From Selaginella tamariscina (lineage: Eukaryota > Streptophyta > Lycopodiopsida > Selaginellales > Selaginellaceae): a DNA stretch of 64,000 nucleotides. The first letter of the stretch is position 1; every line of letters starts with the position of its first letter. Shown here one piece after another: positions 60,948-64,000 of the stretch. Made by a program: the position numbers and the translations under genes. The notes beneath the pieces were generated by a model. That model made no database searches, had not been told where the DNA came from, and saw only the letters and a list, made by a program, of their open reading frames with translations. The stretch lies in NCBI GenBank assembly GCA_003024785.1, contig PUQB01000556.1, positions 1 to 64,000 on the forward strand. Reading direction: 5' to 3'.

Positions 60948-61111
60948 TGTAAGATCCATGTGTAGGGCTGCAGGTGCACATATTATTATTACTAGCGTAG
61001 TGGTTTTTGATAACCGTTGGATTGGTTTCAATCTAGACCACTCGCTCTTGTATATAAGTTAAGGTTATTGAATTAATGGATATACATATTTTTATATTCC
61101 GAGTTTTCACA
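60948..61111 (+). repeat. 5' LTR of the short gypsy derivative
   Basis: Starts 'tgtaagatccatgtgta' and ends 'gagttttcaca'. It is about 85-90% like the 3' copy by eye, including 'ctcgctcttgtatataagtt', a likely TATA region. The divergence shows that the insertion is not recent. Confidence 0.85.
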
Positions 61112-61261
61112 TTTGTGGAGGTGAGGGGTACTTCTAATTGTCTTTACGGAGTGCTCAAATTTGTGTCTTTTTTATCGATATTCTTTGTTTTCTTAGATTT
61201 AGCTTTTCCATTGTTTAGATCTATTCATTTTTTATAGATTTTGTCATTTCTTCGTTCATGG

Positions 61262-62210
61262 ATCCACAATAGGCAAATTCTTTATATATGGAGCAGCTAC
61301 TCATGTAGTTGTTGGATGCCATACAGATGCAGCTGAACAATCAGTTTCAGCTAATGGTAGTATTCATAGCCTAGGGTACTCCTGCTACTCATGTTGTAAA
61401 CCCTCGTGTCCGACCAGATTTCTTTCACAGAAATCATAGAGATGATGTGTATTATTGGTTTGACCATTTCACCGTGGTTGTCACATATCATTCATGGGAC
61501 GGTACTCATTGTTTGCACGAGTTTTCTACTTGTCTTCAAGGGACGGGTGTTGCAGTGGTACAATGGTCTGGACATTATAACTTATGGAGATTGGAGTATT
61601 CTTCCAGAGATCTTCAAACGTGCATTTGGGCATGCGAATGACTGTGATGATGCTTTTCAGCAGTTACATCGTATTCGTCAGGAGTCATCTGAATCGATGA
61701 TGTAGTTTGGTGTTCACTTTCGAAGTCTTTTACCGCGTGCAGAACCTAACATGTCGGAACACATCAAGTTAGGTATGTTGTGGCCAACACTTCGTCAAGA
61801 CCTTGTGGGACTTGTGCATGCACTAGCTCGAATGACTCTTGACGATGCTTTGAGGCTTGCACAACGATATGAGTCATCACCTCTCCCACTTGCACCTTCA
61901 CGTTCTCTCGTTCCACTTCATGTTTAGGATGGACCTGCTTCGATGGAGGTTGATGTTGTTGCTACTTGTGTACCAGCATAAGGTTGGGCCTATGGACGAG
62001 GACATGGACATGCAGTTCATTGTTGGGCGTGTGATAAGGTTGGACACACGTATCGGCACTATCAACGGGTTCCCAATTGGCATCCCCATTTCCAGGGTGG
62101 AGGCCTTGGTGTCAACAATGTCCGATTCTGTACCATCAGCAGTTGCTGTGCTTGATGTTCAGTGTTCGCAGAATGCAGAGTTAAATTTGCCGTCTTTGGA
62201 TGAGGTTTAA
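61262..62210 (+). pseudogene. gag-like region with degenerate zinc knuckle
   Basis: The frame starts with ATG but meets TAG at codon 5. Across two frames one reads 'YYWFDHFT', 'LQWYNGLDIITYGDW', 'AFQQLHRIRQESSE', 'IKLGMLWPTLRQDLVGL' and 'LDDALRLAQRYES', in gag order. The knuckle at about 62025 reads 'CWACDKVGHTYRHY', so the last Cys of CCHC is Tyr. One frame shift (about 61545) and several stops are present. Confidence 0.75.
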
Positions 62211-62214
62211 GAAA

Positions 62215-63515
62215 CCGTGGATTCGAAGGCTTCGTGATGGGTTTGAGAATCCTGCATCACTTGCTGATGACTTGCCTTTTAAGCATTTACATTTGCAATA
62301 TCGCATTCAGGACGACCTTCTTTATTTTGTGGGGACTGATCAAAATAATTATTTGCAGTTGGTAGTGCCTTCGGTCTTCATTCCATGCTTCCTCCATGCT
62401 TACTATGACTCTCTTATTCTTAGCGGGCACATGGGACATCGTCGGGTGATGAAGAAGTTGCACAGATCTTTCTATTAGTCGGAGTTGCGAGGAGATGTGA
62501 TTCGGTATGTGCGTAGCTGTGTGTGGTGCCAAACTAAAAATACTCCCCCGTGTGCTTCGGAAGGATGGTTAGAGTCAATTGCAGTCTTTCGTCTATTTGA
62601 GTTAGTAACATTTGATTTGATGAGACCTTTTCTGTGGTCAACTGCTGGTAATGAGTACGTTATTATTGCTTTTGACTACCTAACTCGTTGGGTAGAAGTT
62701 AGTGCTCTTGCTAGTGCGACTGCTTCTGCTGTTGGTCAATTTCTCCTTAATCGGGTCGTGTTTCAACATTTTTTTCCGGAGCAAATTCTCTCGGACAATG
62801 GTCCGGCATTTATGGCTGAGGCATTTCATGTTTTGACGTCTCTACTAGGGATACGCCACACTTTCACAAGTGCTTATCATCCTCAGACAGATGGTTTGGT
62901 GGAACGGCTCGTCAAAACCTTCAAGGGGATGATTACGAAGTATGTAAACTTTTAACATTTGGATTGGGATGGTTATTTGTCGTCTCTCCGATATGCTTAT
63001 GTCACTGGAATACAAAATTCCATTGGTACTTCCCCATATAAGCTCTTGTATGGTCATGACCCGATGTTGCCGACGGAGTTGGGTTTGCTTAGCACGAGCT
63101 GTTGATGGTCGTGGGATCGATATCTAACAAGCATTCTTCCATTGGTTTGTGCGGAGTCAGCAGAACACTTGGGCTGCGTATAAGTAGGATAACAACAACG
63201 CTACAACTTGCACCATCGTCTTCTTACGGAGCACAAGGTTGATGAACTAGTGTTGATTCGTTTTCCCAAGCTTATGGTATGTGATTTAATTAAAAGTCTC
63301 CTTCCTCAGTGGAAAGGACCATATCGAGTGCTACGGCAAGTAGGGCTACAGGTTTATGAGGTTTGGCACGACATTTAACCCGATTCTCCAGAGATTGTAC
63401 ACATGCAACGATTGAAGCATTTTGTGCAACAGAAACAAGTTGTGCCGCTTATAAATTCACCAGTGCTTCATCCTGATGTTCCTCCAGATCCGGGCCCATC
63501 TACCAAAGAACCCTA
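62215..63515 (+). pseudogene. Integrase region of the gypsy derivative
   Basis: The zinc-binding part has 'SGHMGHRRVMKKLHRSFY', then a TAG where the family has Trp, then 'SCVWCQ'; the usual first His is Tyr. The core keeps all three catalytic acids: Asp in 'VTFDLMRPF', Asp in 'ILSDNGPAF' and Glu in 'DGLVERL', with 35 residues between the last two. The C-terminal part ('SPYKLLYGHDPMLP', 'PQWKGPYRVLRQVG', 'VHMQRLKHFV') has stops. 62485-62955 is a clean 156-codon frame, so the core decays less than its surroundings. Confidence 0.85.
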
Positions 63516-63548
63516 ACCAACTTACATCCTTCTGAAAGGAGGGGATGG

Positions 63549-63708
63549 TGTAAGATCCATGTGTACTATGCATATGTATATACTATTATTAGCATAATGG
63601 GTTTTGATAACCGTCGGATTGATTTCAATCTATATCACTCGCTCTTGTATATAAGTTAGGGTTCTTGAACTAATGGAGATACACATTTTTATATTCTGAG
63701 TTCTCACA
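63549..63708 (+). repeat. 3' LTR of the short gypsy derivative
   Basis: Starts 'tgtaagatccatgtgta' directly after the polypurine tract and ends 'gagttctcaca'. Confidence 0.85.
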
Positions 63709-63892
63709 ATTTTAAATTTATTTTGTTTGAATTAACCAAGGTTTAGTAAAACATCACCAAGTTCTGAAGTTATCAGTTTAATGATATATTATTTAAACCT
63801 TTAATAAATTTACAAGTATAAGTTATTAAATGTTAGAATCTATAAATTAATGTCCATAGAATGAACTCCATAGATAAAAAAAGAAGACATAC

Positions 63893-63942
63893 CATTTCTG
63901 CCTTAGCTCTGGCTTCTTCTCTGTCTTCTTCATTCTTAGAGC
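63893..63942 (-). other. Exon-like segment at window edge
   Basis: Between 'tttctag' and 'gtatgtc' on minus, a 50-nt open piece encodes a charged helix-like 'SKNEEDREEARAKAEM'. It may belong to a gene continuing to the right of the window. Confidence 0.3.
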
Positions 63943-64000
63943 CTAGAAACAGGGGCGATGAAATTTAACTTTGGAATTGAAAAATTAAACTGAAATTAAA

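Larger units (their letters stand above)
60948..63708 (+). mobile_element. Short-LTR Ty3/gypsy derivative lacking reverse transcriptase
   Basis: Two ~160-bp LTRs bound a 2.4-kb interior with gag-like and integrase sequence but no protease, RT or RNase H between them. A polypurine tract 'gaaaggaggggatgg' directly precedes the 3' LTR. Whole length is 2.76 kb. The five bases outside each end do not match as a target duplication. Confidence 0.85.

Overview
This is nuclear DNA from a land plant. The recognisable genes are plant families with spliceosomal introns: a GH17 beta-1,3-glucanase with an X8 domain, an ALE2-like receptor kinase, a neprosin-family protein, PPR proteins, and fragments of prolyl 4-hydroxylase, GMP synthase, an RPK2-like kinase, GRP94 and phosphoglycerate dehydrogenase. 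Intergenic DNA is very AT-rich and full of TA, TG and GA microsatellites. Most introns I could define are 54-120 nt, which together with the PPR style makes a seed-free vascular plant (a Selaginella-like lycophyte first) my best guess. I cannot prove the taxon from sequence alone.

Layout. 0.2-2.4 kb: a PPR gene (minus). 3.3-4.5 kb: a composite tandem array. 6.3-12.6 kb: transposon fossils, namely an LTR piece, a hAT-like transposase remnant and a solo-type 1.8-kb LTR. 13.7-24.7 kb: the gene island, all on plus (glucanase, ALE2-like kinase, neprosin). 24.7-27.4 kb: AT-rich DNA without genes. 27.4-36.5 kb: two more copies of the long LTR in opposite orientations around a decayed Ty3/gypsy pol fragment, then a long non-coding stretch. 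36.6-40.4 kb: a series of exon-like pieces of host genes, all on minus. 40.8-57.4 kb: a nested block of inverted repeats and fold-back elements that carry host exon fragments. 57.4-60.2 kb: a truncated PPR joined head-on to a truncated prolyl 4-hydroxylase. 60.9-63.7 kb: a short-LTR Ty3/gypsy derivative with gag and integrase but no reverse transcriptase.

Two themes deserve attention. First, the three island genes and the first PPR gene have clean splice sites and conserved motifs, yet each is broken by several frame shifts, and most of those I could resolve equal one missing base in a short homopolymer. This looks more like uncorrected sequencing error than decay, so I annotate these four as genes. 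Second, the 41-57 kb block holds several families of long inverted repeats whose arms or interiors contain pieces of host genes (PGDH, GRP94 and unidentified ones). They look like Pack-type or fold-back transposons able to make hairpin RNA that matches host genes. That block is the best candidate here for an undescribed system.
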